This document shows, one piece after another, positions 25,865-33,609 of a stretch of DNA of 55,290 nucleotides. The notes below the pieces were generated by a model. That model made no database searches, was not told where the DNA came from, and saw only the letters and a program-made list of their open reading frames with translations. Source of the stretch: Candidatus Zhuqueibacterota bacterium (GTDB lineage Bacteria > Zhuqueibacterota > Zhuqueibacteria > Oceanimicrobiales > Oceanimicrobiaceae); contig JAJDAF010000015.1 of NCBI GenBank assembly GCA_029261995.1, positions 1 through 55,290 of the forward strand. The letters run 5' to 3'. Both the position numbers and the translations under genes were made by a program. Position 1 is the first letter of the stretch. Each line of letters starts with the position of its first letter.

Positions 25865-27862
25865 TTAATGCGGATCAGCAACGCTGGCCACATCAACCTG
25901 GGCGGGCTCCGACTCGGCAACCGGCAACTCAACCACAACCGTTGTGCCTTTGCCTTGTTCGCTGTTGACTGTCAATCTTCCCCGGTGGCTTTCAATAATT
26001 CCAAAACACATACTTAACCCAAGTCCCATGCCCTGGCCGACCTCTTTTGTTGTAAAAAAGGGGTCGAGGACTTTCTGTAGAACTGCCTTCGGGATGCCGG
26101 GGCCATTATCGCAAACTTCAAGACGAACGCTGCCACTGTCGAGCCTTGTTCTCACGCGGACCGACCTGAACAACTGGCCTTGCTCGACCCGGACGGCATC
26201 GTGGGCGTTGCCCAGCAACTGTACAATCACCTGCTGAAGTTGACCATAATCCCCCAGAACAAACGGGTGGCTGGAATCCAGGTCGAGGGCAACATCAACT
26301 CCGCGACCACCGAAACGATGCGCATGCAACTCAAGCACCGTTTCCACCAGAAGATTGACGGAAACTAGCTCCTGCTCAGACGCCTGCCTTCTTGCGAACG
26401 CCAATAGCTTTTGCACGATTCCCTGGCAACGGTTTGCTTCTTTTTGAATTACGGAAATGTCTTTGCGAACATTGGAAGGTAATTCTTCCTCTTGCAGTAG
26501 TTGCGCGTAGCCCATGATGCCAGCCAGCGGGTTGTTGAGTTCATGTGCCGCCCCGGCTATCATGTGACCCAGAGCCGACAGTTTCTCCGCCTGCGCAAGC
26601 TCATTCTGAAGCTTGACGATGTCCGATGTGTCCTTGATAACCAGGAGAATGGCATTGTCATCCTTTATTTCAGACTGAGAGATCAAACATTGACTAACTT
26701 CGCCAGCAGGGTTCAGAATCTCCGCCTCGTAGGCTGATGCGACTCCTTCCTGCAACCCCCTCAGTTGCTCGGCCACTGTGTCTCGATATTGTTCGGAAAT
26801 GTATTGGGTGAACTGGCGCCCGACAGCAGCGCCGTTATTGCCGCTGAAGAGCTTGAACCGCTCATTGTAGAACTGAATCAGACCATTTTCGTCCAGCGTA
26901 ATGATCATGTCGAGACTGCTGTTCAGCACTTTCTCGAGGTTGGTTTTCAGGGTCTCAGTCTGTGCGTACAGCCGGGCGTTCTCAACCGCGGCGCTGATCT
27001 GGCTCGCCACCGAACCCAGCAGATTCATTCGCCGCTCAGTAAAGTATGATGGCTGCGCGCTCGTAGCGAGGCAATATCCCTGAGTTTGGCCATTGCGTAA
27101 CATAGGAAGCACGACAAGGGAGCCACAAAGAAGCTGCTCCGCAACGCCCAATGGCTGTGCGGCAACATCATCGATCAACATGGGTTGATTACTGGAGCCA
27201 TTGGGCATCAACAAAGTAGGATTGTAGGCAGGGTTTCCGCGGCCATCGCGCTCCGACAATGTGCCCTGGCCGGACACGAGTTCAAAATCACCGGTTTCGT
27301 TGCGGAGCCAGATGGCCGCGGCATCGAGAGACAGATGCTGCACCAAACCGGTAACGGCTCGATTTAGAATCTCACAGAGCACCAACGAATCATTCAATTC
27401 AACGGACACCGCATTCAACACCTGTAGCTCTTTATTGCGGGTGACAATCTCTTCTTCAAATCTACGCTTCTCTTCCGCAACTCTGAATTTTTCAATGACG
27501 CGGATTATCACGTCGGACAATATCTGGGGGAAATCACCGGATTTAACAACATAATCGAACGCGCCAGCTTTCATCGCCTCTACCGCGATTTGCTCGTGAC
27601 CATGTCCGGTGACCAGCACAATTGGCGCCTGCGTGAGTGCTTCTTCATTCAAAGATCTGAGAATCGCCAATCCATCTTCGTCTGGCAAATCATAGTCAAG
27701 CAAGATGATGTCGAATGAGCGTTTGCGCAGGAGTGCTCGACACTGCTCGTGGGACGACGCGATGCTCACAACGCCGTTTTGCGACTCCAGATAGCCTTTG
27801 GCCAACTGAGCATGGTCGGGATTGTCTTCAACGATTAGGATTTCGGTCGGGGTATCACGCAT
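25865..27862 (-). CDS. Hybrid sensor kinase: REC-GAF-PAS-HisKA-HATPase
   Basis: A 665-residue cytoplasmic kinase without membrane segments. Order: receiver domain (1-125, phosphoacceptor Asp56 in 'LLDYDLPDEDG'), short coiled coil, GAF domain (about 155-310), PAS domain (about 315-425, 'SSLDMIITLDENGLIQFYNE'), dimerisation domain with the phosphorylated His in 'GAAHELNNPLAG', and an ATPase domain with 'NAHDAV', 'CDNGPGIP' and 'GQGMGLGLSMCFGII'. An N-terminal receiver suggests that it is itself controlled by an upstream kinase. It might phosphorylate the NtrC-type regulator at 15918-17279; this is only a guess from proximity. It lies upstream of the tRNA-Leu and tig genes. Confidence 0.92.
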   Translation of the reverse strand: MRDTPTEILIVEDNPDHAQLAKGYLESQNGVVSIASSHEQCRALLRKRSFDIILLDYDLPDEDGLAILRSLNEEALTQAPIVLVTGHGHEQIAVEAMKAGAFDYVVKSGDFPQILSDVIIRVIEKFRVAEEKRRFEEEIVTRNKELQVLNAVSVELNDSLVLCEILNRAVTGLVQHLSLDAAAIWLRNETGDFELVSGQGTLSERDGRGNPAYNPTLLMPNGSSNQPMLIDDVAAQPLGVAEQLLCGSLVVLPMLRNGQTQGYCLATSAQPSYFTERRMNLLGSVASQISAAVENARLYAQTETLKTNLEKVLNSSLDMIITLDENGLIQFYNERFKLFSGNNGAAVGRQFTQYISEQYRDTVAEQLRGLQEGVASAYEAEILNPAGEVSQCLISQSEIKDDNAILLVIKDTSDIVKLQNELAQAEKLSALGHMIAGAAHELNNPLAGIMGYAQLLQEEELPSNVRKDISVIQKEANRCQGIVQKLLAFARRQASEQELVSVNLLVETVLELHAHRFGGRGVDVALDLDSSHPFVLGDYGQLQQVIVQLLGNAHDAVRVEQGQLFRSVRVRTRLDSGSVRLEVCDNGPGIPKAVLQKVLDPFFTTKEVGQGMGLGLSMCFGIIESHRGRLTVNSEQGKGTTVVVELPVAESEPAQVDVASVADPH

Positions 27863-28064
27863 ACAACGATGCTGGCTGATTAGCGTTTTGCAGAGCTGAA
27901 TTGCTGATAATATAGGTGGATTTGCTTAGCAAACAAGCGCTTTTGGCCTTATTAAGAACTCTTAACAGCACGCGAGTTCAGTTCTTATCAAAAAGGGCCG
28001 GGGCGCGGCCGGTCACTTGCAGCTTGCTCATGGGAGAATGGTTGAGAGACGCCTAAAACTAACC

Positions 28065-28100
28065 GGGACTTTCCCATAAGTCCGTTTATGGGAAAGTCCC
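28065..28100. repeat. Perfect 15-bp inverted repeat
   Basis: GGGACTTTCCCATAA (28065-28079) and its exact reverse complement (28086-28100) are separated by six bases. No T tract follows on the plus strand; on the minus strand a weaker TTAGTTTT occurs four bases beyond. It lies about 200 bases upstream of the hybrid kinase gene. It may be a bidirectional terminator or an isolated palindromic repeat. Confidence 0.6.
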
Positions 28101-28312
28101 AGCATCAGAAGAGTCACAAGTAGCAGTCCCTTTCCGCGTAGACTCGACTGACTTCTGCTGAACTCATACATCCATGTATCAATTCAACAGCTACTGCTCA
28201 AAGCAACAACTATACCACACCTGAGAGCACGACCGCAAAACAATAAAAACAACCATTTGAATCAAATCAGCGCGTAGACTTGCGACTCTGATGTTGTTTG
28301 TTTTATGTACAA

Positions 28313-28330
28313 TGTATCAGAGTTGATACA
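28313..28330. promoter_or_regulatory. Palindromic operator-like site
   Basis: TGTATCA-GAGT-TGATACA is a perfect inverted repeat. Part of it also forms a competing hairpin with ACTCTGAT at 28285-28292 (ACTCTGAT / ATCAGAGT). A further half-site TGTATCA is at 28175-28181. It is the size of a dimeric repressor site and lies just upstream of the probable RNA gene. Confidence 0.35.
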
Positions 28331-28439
28331 GCTAGGTGGCTCCTATTGAACTCAGATGCGAAAAAATCTTGAGAGAAAAATTACGATAAACTAATCTATA
28401 TAGATATATGTGAGCTTGGAAACATGAACGGAGTCATTT

Positions 28440-28697
28440 TTTCGAGGCGGTTAGTGTGGAGGTGTTGACGTTCGGTCCGGTACCTGCGAGCAGGGATAGA
28501 CCCGACCGGATCGGCGTTCGGCCTGATGTCTGAGACGATATCAGGCCGGACGACTTGATTCCTATGAACCAGGACTGACAAGGTAAACAAATGAAATAGA
28601 TGTATGTGTAGGGAAAATCTCGTTCGGAAGGCTAGGAACGGTCGATAGAACGGAATGAAAGACCGCTTGATGCAGGAGACACATTGAGCGGTTTTTT
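28440..28697 (+). ncRNA. Probable structured non-coding RNA
   Basis: This GC-rich island in an AT-rich gap has no credible reading frame but a rich potential for folding on the plus strand. Stem A pairs GGTCCGGT (28474-28481) with ACCGGATC (28505-28512) and encloses the hairpin CCTGC-GA-GCAGG (28483-28494). Stem B pairs CGTTCGGCCTGAT (28515-28527) with ATCAGGCCGGACG (28540-28552). CGTTC / GAACG (near 28621 and 28635) form another hairpin, and the transcript ends in a T-tailed terminator. It does not show the signatures I know for 6S, tmRNA, SRP RNA or RNase P. It may be a new RNA or a leader on a now-lost gene. Confidence 0.5.
28662..28697 (+). terminator. Intrinsic terminator of the structured RNA
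   Basis: ACCGCT (28662-28667) pairs with AGCGGT (28687-28692) around a 19-base loop, and six T follow. The T tract makes the plus strand the better reading; on the minus strand it could also serve the roadblock gene ending at 28720, with the weaker tail CTTTCATT. Confidence 0.7.
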
Positions 28698-28719
28698 CAT
28701 TTCAGAGCTGCAGGCAGAG

Positions 28720-29103
28720 TCAGAACGACACCTTTTCGATCGTCTTCATCAGAGAGTTTGTCAGCGCTCGGTATGAAGTCCTGGGCGGCACCACGATCGC
28801 CAGAGTCACCTCCTGACCAAAGGCATGAAAGAAGCGGAAGATGATCTTCCTCTTGTTGTAGCCCTCGACCAGCAGTTCCCGGATGTCCGAAATTTTCCCC
28901 ATGACATCCGCCATTTTCTTCACCTGCCGCAGCATAATAGACAGCTCAGCCAGGCTGTCACTGTCCACTGTACCCTCTCCCGTGTGTCCTGCCAGTAGTA
29001 ACCCTTCGTCTGAAAAGAGATGCACCATATCATAATTTCCCCGTTCGACGATCAGTCGCATCTTGTCCTCGATGACTGATTGAGCTGGAAAGCGTCCGGT
29101 CAT
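28720..29103 (-). CDS. Roadblock/LC7-like protein (MglB-type), short
   Basis: A 127-residue protein with the alpha/beta pattern of roadblock/LC7 domains, for example 'NYDMVHLFSDEGLLLAGHTG' and 'EVTLAIVVPPRTSYRALTNS'. Such proteins bind small GTPases of the MglA/Rag type, often as dimeric GTPase-activating proteins. It is the last gene of the group metallophosphoesterase, roadblock, MglA, roadblock, and starts 18 bases after mglA with a strong GAGGAG site. The domain call is by pattern and context; sequence similarity to known MglB is modest. Confidence 0.7.
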   Translation of the reverse strand: MTGRFPAQSVIEDKMRLIVERGNYDMVHLFSDEGLLLAGHTGEGTVDSDSLAELSIMLRQVKKMADVMGKISDIRELLVEGYNKRKIIFRFFHAFGQEVTLAIVVPPRTSYRALTNSLMKTIEKVSF

Positions 29104-29121
29104 GATCTCCTCGTTCGACAG

Positions 29122-29706
29122 TTAGACAAATACTTCAATTTTCTCAACAACATTGGTGATGATAGTTCGCAGCGTCTCTAGAACCTGAACACCGTCGGTC
29201 GCAACAGCTTCGAAGGAAGTCGCGCCAAAAAAATTCAGTTTGGCCTGCAAAGCTGCCACACTTTCAACATCTGGCAGATCCCGCTTGTTGTACTGGATAA
29301 CCCACGGAAAGGTCTGCAGCGAATAGCCCGATTCAATCAGGTTAGTCTCAAGGTCGAGCAAGGAATCCAGGTTGTCCGACATTCTCTGTCTCTGCGAGTC
29401 CGCTACGAAAACGATGCCATCGACCCCTTTCAGAATAATTTTGCGGCTGAATCGATAGTAGCTTTGGCCTGGCACAGTATAGAGATTGAAGCGGGGCTTT
29501 TTGCCCTTGATTCTGCCCAACTCGAACTGCATGAAATCAAAATAGAGCGTACGCTCTTCGCGTGTGTTGAGCGTGACCAGTTCGCTGCGCAACGTGGGAT
29601 CAAGTTTCTGGTAGATGTATTCGAGGTTGGTAGTTTTGCCGCTCAGGCCGGGGCCATAGTAGACCACCTTGAGATTAATCTCCTGCAGCGCATGGTTGAT
29701 GAACAT
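29122..29706 (-). CDS. mglA: MglA-like small Ras-type GTPase
   Basis: A 194-residue small GTPase of the MglA family, which sets cell polarity in gliding myxobacteria and also occurs in many non-gliding bacteria. The P-loop is 'YYGPGLSGKTTNLEYIYQKL', switch II is 'YTVPGQSYYRFSRKIILKGV' and the specificity motif 'NKRD'. 'DGIVFVADSQRQRMSDNLDS' is characteristic of MglA. It lies between two roadblock-domain proteins with 12- and 18-base gaps. These are likely its regulators. No gliding or pilus genes are in the window, so the controlled process is unknown. Confidence 0.93.
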   Translation of the reverse strand: MFINHALQEINLKVVYYGPGLSGKTTNLEYIYQKLDPTLRSELVTLNTREERTLYFDFMQFELGRIKGKKPRFNLYTVPGQSYYRFSRKIILKGVDGIVFVADSQRQRMSDNLDSLLDLETNLIESGYSLQTFPWVIQYNKRDLPDVESVAALQAKLNFFGATSFEAVATDGVQVLETLRTIITNVVEKIEVFV

Positions 29707-29718
29707 CTGTTCCAGAAA

Positions 29719-30228
29719 CTAAAACTTAAGAGACCGATTCAGTTCTTCGCTCAAAAGACTCTTGAATTCAAGATCGAGAAACTGCTTGGCGCTCGCTTCA
29801 TCTGCTTTCGCCGATTCCAAAATCGAACCCAGCGCCTCAATCGTCTTCCGCGTGTAGATTCTAACCATGCCCAAAGCTACTTCGACATCAAAGACCACCA
29901 GCAGAATAAAGCTGAAGCCGACGTTGGAGATGTACAGATTGGTATGTTCCCCTTCCTGAAACAGATATTTGAAGGAGTCTTTCTCGCCGAGTAACGATGC
30001 CATTTTGGCAGTCGCCGAAAAATTGCTCGCCGCGAGCGAAGAAATCACCGGAAGTTCCAGGCCTTTCGTGTCGCCGACATAGGTGACTGGATAGCCGTTC
30101 GATTCACAAAAAATGACACACTCAGCACCCGTGTTCGAAGCCAACTGATGCATCTGCTTCGTCACTTGATTATAGATTTCTTCCGAGAGAATAAGCTTCT
30201 GACTATCATTCGTGCCAAAGCCGTCCAT
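29719..30228 (-). CDS. Roadblock/LC7 domain protein, probable MglA partner
   Basis: A 169-residue protein with a roadblock/LC7 domain ('MHQLASNTGAECVIFCESNG', 'GEHTNLYISNVGFSFILLVV') and a C-terminal helical extension of about 40 residues ('AKQFLDLEFKSLLSEELNRS'). It starts 46 bases after the metallophosphoesterase gene and is followed by mglA. As MglB-like proteins do in other species, it probably binds MglA and sets its nucleotide state. The two roadblock proteins of this locus differ in length and could form a heterodimer. Confidence 0.8.
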   Translation of the reverse strand: MDGFGTNDSQKLILSEEIYNQVTKQMHQLASNTGAECVIFCESNGYPVTYVGDTKGLELPVISSLAASNFSATAKMASLLGEKDSFKYLFQEGEHTNLYISNVGFSFILLVVFDVEVALGMVRIYTRKTIEALGSILESAKADEASAKQFLDLEFKSLLSEELNRSLKF

Positions 30229-30274
30229 ATTGACCTCTCTGAGCTAATGAATAATCGTACCCAAACCCGCGTGA

Positions 30275-31003
30275 CTACTGTCCGACTTCCAGTCGCTCGG
30301 CCAGAAAGACCGGGAGATTGGAGTCTCTGATTTTCGACTGGGTTGTAGCAATATCATACTCGACGCGGCACAGTTCATATGTTCTTTGTTCGTCATCATA
30401 AATGCCGAACGAGGCCAGAGGATTGTAGTCGCGCGGCTGGCCGACACTGCCGACGTTAATAATGTATCGCAGGTCGTCACGGATTTCGAGCGGATTATCC
30501 CGGACCACACTGCAGTTATCTTTTCCATCTAGCGAAATGATCATGGGTACGTGCGAGTGACCAATGAAGCAGATCTGATTCTTGAACTCCGGGAAATTCT
30601 TGATGGCGTCGCCAATGGTGACGATGTAGTTCCACTCGCCGGGTTCATGCGGAGTGGCGTGCACGATGGTAAAGCCATCGATCTCTCTTTTCAAGGGTAA
30701 ATCGACGAGAAAACGAACCGCAACATCATCGAGATTCTCCCGCGTCCACTCGATGGCGCTCCGTGCCCAGGGGTTAAAATACGAAGTATCCAGTTTGCCG
30801 ATGGGCGCATGGTCGTGGTTGCCGGCGAGAATTGACGTGGCCTTTTCCCGGATGAGGGCGATGCATTCGTTGGGATTTGGCCCATAGCCCACAACATCGC
30901 CGAGACAAAGAGTTGTCTCTATGCTTCGGTTTTCGATTTCGGCAAGAACGCTCGTCAGCGCTTCCAAGTTGCCATGAATGTCGGAGATTATTGCGTACTT
31001 CAT
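30275..31003 (-). CDS. Calcineurin-like metallophosphoesterase
   Basis: A 242-residue cytoplasmic phosphoesterase. Metal-binding motifs are complete: 'ISDIHGNLEAL', 'CLGDVVGYGPNPNEC', 'AGNHDHA', 'IVHATP' and 'IGHSHVP'. It resembles the family of phosphodiesterase/diadenosine tetraphosphatase-like proteins near MJ0936. The ATG at 31003 starts directly with the first beta strand ('MKYAIISDIHG'); 17 further codons upstream are open but atypical. The substrate is unknown. It heads a four-gene group with the roadblock and MglA genes, so a signalling role is conceivable. Confidence 0.9.
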   Translation of the reverse strand: MKYAIISDIHGNLEALTSVLAEIENRSIETTLCLGDVVGYGPNPNECIALIREKATSILAGNHDHAPIGKLDTSYFNPWARSAIEWTRENLDDVAVRFLVDLPLKREIDGFTIVHATPHEPGEWNYIVTIGDAIKNFPEFKNQICFIGHSHVPMIISLDGKDNCSVVRDNPLEIRDDLRYIINVGSVGQPRDYNPLASFGIYDDEQRTYELCRVEYDIATTQSKIRDSNLPVFLAERLEVGQ

Positions 31004-31297
31004 GCAGTTTCTTGAAATCTGATTACTAAACCAATGAATATACAACTTACGCATCCACCATGCAAGCAGATTCTGGCAGCGTCTCTAGCCATCATTTAAG
31101 GCTTGCTAAAGTGCCAGATATCGGAGGATACGCACCGAGATTAAAAGACGAAGCTGAGATGTGTAGCGACAAGAAACAACTGTTCTCCAGGAAAAGGAGT
31201 GGCAGGGCGGGAAGCAGATGAGCAGGCTGCAACTCTCTCCGAGGGCGAGCTGCAGCCTTGGCATCGCGATGGACCCAGGACAGGACGAATTCCTCCC

Positions 31298-32626
31298 TTA
31301 CTGGAGAGTAAACTCCTGCTCGGAAGCGTTCACCACCTTGAGAAGCCGAAAGTTGCCCGTGCCCAGATTGTCAACAAAGATAAACTTACGGTCCAGATTT
31401 GTGTAATTCCAAATCTCATAGAGCTTCGAGTTTTCTGAAGAAGTCATGCGGTCGATGCGGTCCGGCGAACCGTTCTTGACGTAAATCTGCCCCTGGTCTG
31501 TTTCCCAACCATCGGAAGAGGCGCCGTCGAACTGATGATTAGCGTAATAAAGCCGCCGAAAGTATTCGTTGCGAAATTCATTCTTTGCGGTCTCGACAAT
31601 CGGATCCCGCGACATCCAGAACTTGCCGAGTCCCTCCTGCCGCCTCTCCAGAGGCAAAGCTGCCAGATACTCAATCTCATACTCTGGCGCAAGGTAGCGC
31701 AACTGCCGCAAAAGTTTGCCATACTCCTCATTGGAATCCGCGCGGGCAACATTGATGACATGAAACTGCGTGACCTTGTGTTGCACTTCGAAACTGTCGA
31801 GGTCTTCGATTTGCATCACCAGTTTGTAGTGGCCGGACTTCAGATCATCGACCGGAATTCCTACACCAAAAGCGCCGGTACTGCCTGGCTTGTTAAATCG
31901 ATATCTGAGACGCTTAACCTCGCTGCCATCCTTGTCAAGAATACGGTAGGTTGTAAGAAATGCGCCCGTCAAGGAGGTGGCCCGCCTGCTCAGGTTGTAA
32001 ACTTCAGAATAAGCAAACAACTTCTTGGTGTCCAGGCCGAACAGGTGAGATGGATTCGGGACAATCTTCTTGTTGTTCTTAACAAGGACCGACTGCTCCT
32101 GTGATTCCGAAATGTTGTTGGAGAGTTGAATGTCACTCATCTGCAGTCCGGAAAGTCCATAGTCCGAAACATTGATTTCTCTTGTAAAACTGACGCCCCA
32201 ATTGGCATGTGAATCCGCGATATCGATACTGGCGACGTAGTCACCGGGTGAGATATCGAATGAGAATCGAATCAGATGCGTCGTGGGAATATACGAACCG
32301 CCCTCGTCGTAATCCACTTTCACGGAGTCCTGATAACTCAGCCGCTCAACATGCTCGTCCCTGGCGTTCTCGAGCTTGATATCGAGATGATATTGCGCCA
32401 ACACGCCGTCGTTGGTGTTGACGAAATGGAGATTCTCGGTCGGGATCTGACAGAAGACTTCAAGAAAAGACTTGTCCTCCGCAGCGGATTTGAAGGTCAG
32501 GAAATCAAAATGGTAACTGGTTGCGCGGATGTCATCTGCGGTGGCAGCGGCGAAAAGTGAGGAGACCGAGCAAACCAAGACCAACGTCGAGAGGAGAGTT
32601 CGCATTCCCTGCGGAACTGTGCACAT
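31298..32626 (-). CDS. GWxTD domain-containing exported protein
   Basis: A 442-residue protein with a signal peptide ('LLSTLVLVCSVSSLFA'), a middle part of beta sandwiches and a C-terminal GWxTD domain ('GWETDQGQIYVKNGSPDRID'). GWxTD proteins are common in FCB phyla; their function is not known. The start at 32626 has a strong AAGGAGC site eight bases upstream; the internal ATG at 32605 is weaker. It lies alone between the metallophosphoesterase gene (about 300 bases downstream) and the degenerate ATPase gene. It is useful as a taxonomic pointer. Confidence 0.88.
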   Translation of the reverse strand: MCTVPQGMRTLLSTLVLVCSVSSLFAAATADDIRATSYHFDFLTFKSAAEDKSFLEVFCQIPTENLHFVNTNDGVLAQYHLDIKLENARDEHVERLSYQDSVKVDYDEGGSYIPTTHLIRFSFDISPGDYVASIDIADSHANWGVSFTREINVSDYGLSGLQMSDIQLSNNISESQEQSVLVKNNKKIVPNPSHLFGLDTKKLFAYSEVYNLSRRATSLTGAFLTTYRILDKDGSEVKRLRYRFNKPGSTGAFGVGIPVDDLKSGHYKLVMQIEDLDSFEVQHKVTQFHVINVARADSNEEYGKLLRQLRYLAPEYEIEYLAALPLERRQEGLGKFWMSRDPIVETAKNEFRNEYFRRLYYANHQFDGASSDGWETDQGQIYVKNGSPDRIDRMTSSENSKLYEIWNYTNLDRKFIFVDNLGTGNFRLLKVVNASEQEFTLQ

Positions 32627-32862
32627 AGGTAACGCTCCTTGTTACTAGCGTGAGGGCGAAAGTGTCCTGCAACAAGCGGTGCAGTGACTTATGGTTCAGA
32701 TATCGGCAACAAACATTCCAGCACGAGGCATTTCACTTTACATTTCTCTAACAGGGTAAGGGTCGAAATAATAACGGTTGTGGCAGTAGTCGCTTTTCTT
32801 CAGATTGCTGCTGACCGCCCCACGACGGGAAATTCCTGCCGCGGGAAGGAAAAACACGCCAA

Positions 32863-33480
32863 TTATGTCGGCAGCTTAACGGCACTTTCGTCCACTTTCT
32901 CGATGCCCTGCACTACCCGCACTCGTGAACTGCGCGAATTTTTTGAACCGGACCGACGCACCCTGATTTCCCTGAGGAGAGGGAGCGTAAAATTGAAGCT
33001 CAAACCGTGGCCGAGCTTACTCTTCACCCAGATATTACCGCCCGTTTGCCGGATAAAATCCTTGCACGCCGACAACCGGTTGGGCGAAGGCTCCGGGGTT
33101 TGCTGGTTCAAAGATTCAGTCATCTGCTTGAAACGAGCGGAAATATTTTGCAGAAGGCCGTCGGAGACGCCGCGTCCGCAGATACGGATGCTTACTTTAA
33201 TAAGATCAGATGAATCACAAAACCGGTTTCCCCGGAGTCGCTTCTGCTCGACGGCCACTTCACCTCCCTTACCAGCCAGTTGCATGGCATTCTTGAGCAA
33301 ACTGACCATTGTCTCCGTCAGTCCTTCTTTGTTGGCCAGCACGTAATGAACATGCCGGTTTGTGTCGTAGGTCAAGATAATATTTTGGCTTTCACAAACT
33401 TGTGCGACGTCATCAAACGCCGACATCACCAGGCGGTTCAACTGCAGCCGTAGCGGCCTTCTGCTCTCGCGTGCTTTCAT
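32863..33480 (-). CDS. Degenerate histidine-kinase ATPase-domain protein
   Basis: A 205-residue protein that resembles only the ATPase (GHKL) part of a sensor kinase. The N-box is recognisable ('MVSLLKNAMQLAGKGGEVAV') and the end is typical ('GGNIWVKSKLGHGLSFNFTL'). Key ATP-binding residues are altered, however: the DxGxG loop reads 'ICGRGVSDG' and the G2 loop 'SPNRLSACKDFI' instead of a Gly-rich sequence. There is no dimerisation domain or His. It is therefore probably a pseudokinase or a decaying gene. A basic tail follows. It is divergent from the glycosyltransferase gene; the start has a weak ribosome-binding site. Confidence 0.65.
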   Translation of the reverse strand: MKARESRRPLRLQLNRLVMSAFDDVAQVCESQNIILTYDTNRHVHYVLANKEGLTETMVSLLKNAMQLAGKGGEVAVEQKRLRGNRFCDSSDLIKVSIRICGRGVSDGLLQNISARFKQMTESLNQQTPEPSPNRLSACKDFIRQTGGNIWVKSKLGHGLSFNFTLPLLREIRVRRSGSKNSRSSRVRVVQGIEKVDESAVKLPT

Positions 33481-33609
33481 AGGAGTTTTCTTGGTAAAAA
33501 GCGTTACAGAAATGTGAATTGCTAGAGTTATCGGAAATAGCGCCAGGACTCTTAAGGTTAAAATATTGTTGTTTGATTTTACCGGAACTGTTCAGTAGAT
33601 TTGCCCACA

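Larger units (their letters stand above)
27863..28439. other. Non-coding region with several palindromes
   Basis: No gene is supported. The stretch holds a strong hairpin (28065-28100), a palindrome ATACAT-CC-ATGTAT (28167-28180), a site TGTATCA-N4-TGATACA (28313-28330), and an AT-rich part from 28360 that may contain the promoter of the RNA gene to its right (TTGAGA near 28371 with an AT-rich -10 region). The promoter of the hybrid kinase must lie at its left end. Confidence 0.5.

Noticed and set aside
28396-28590. 64-codon minus-strand frame in the 28-kb gap
   Set aside because: It overlaps the stems of the structured RNA candidate and its translation is not protein-like.
31225-31257. GGCTGCA/TGCAGCC hairpin after the GWxTD gene
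   Set aside because: The stem is short, the loop long and no T tract follows; not listed as a terminator.
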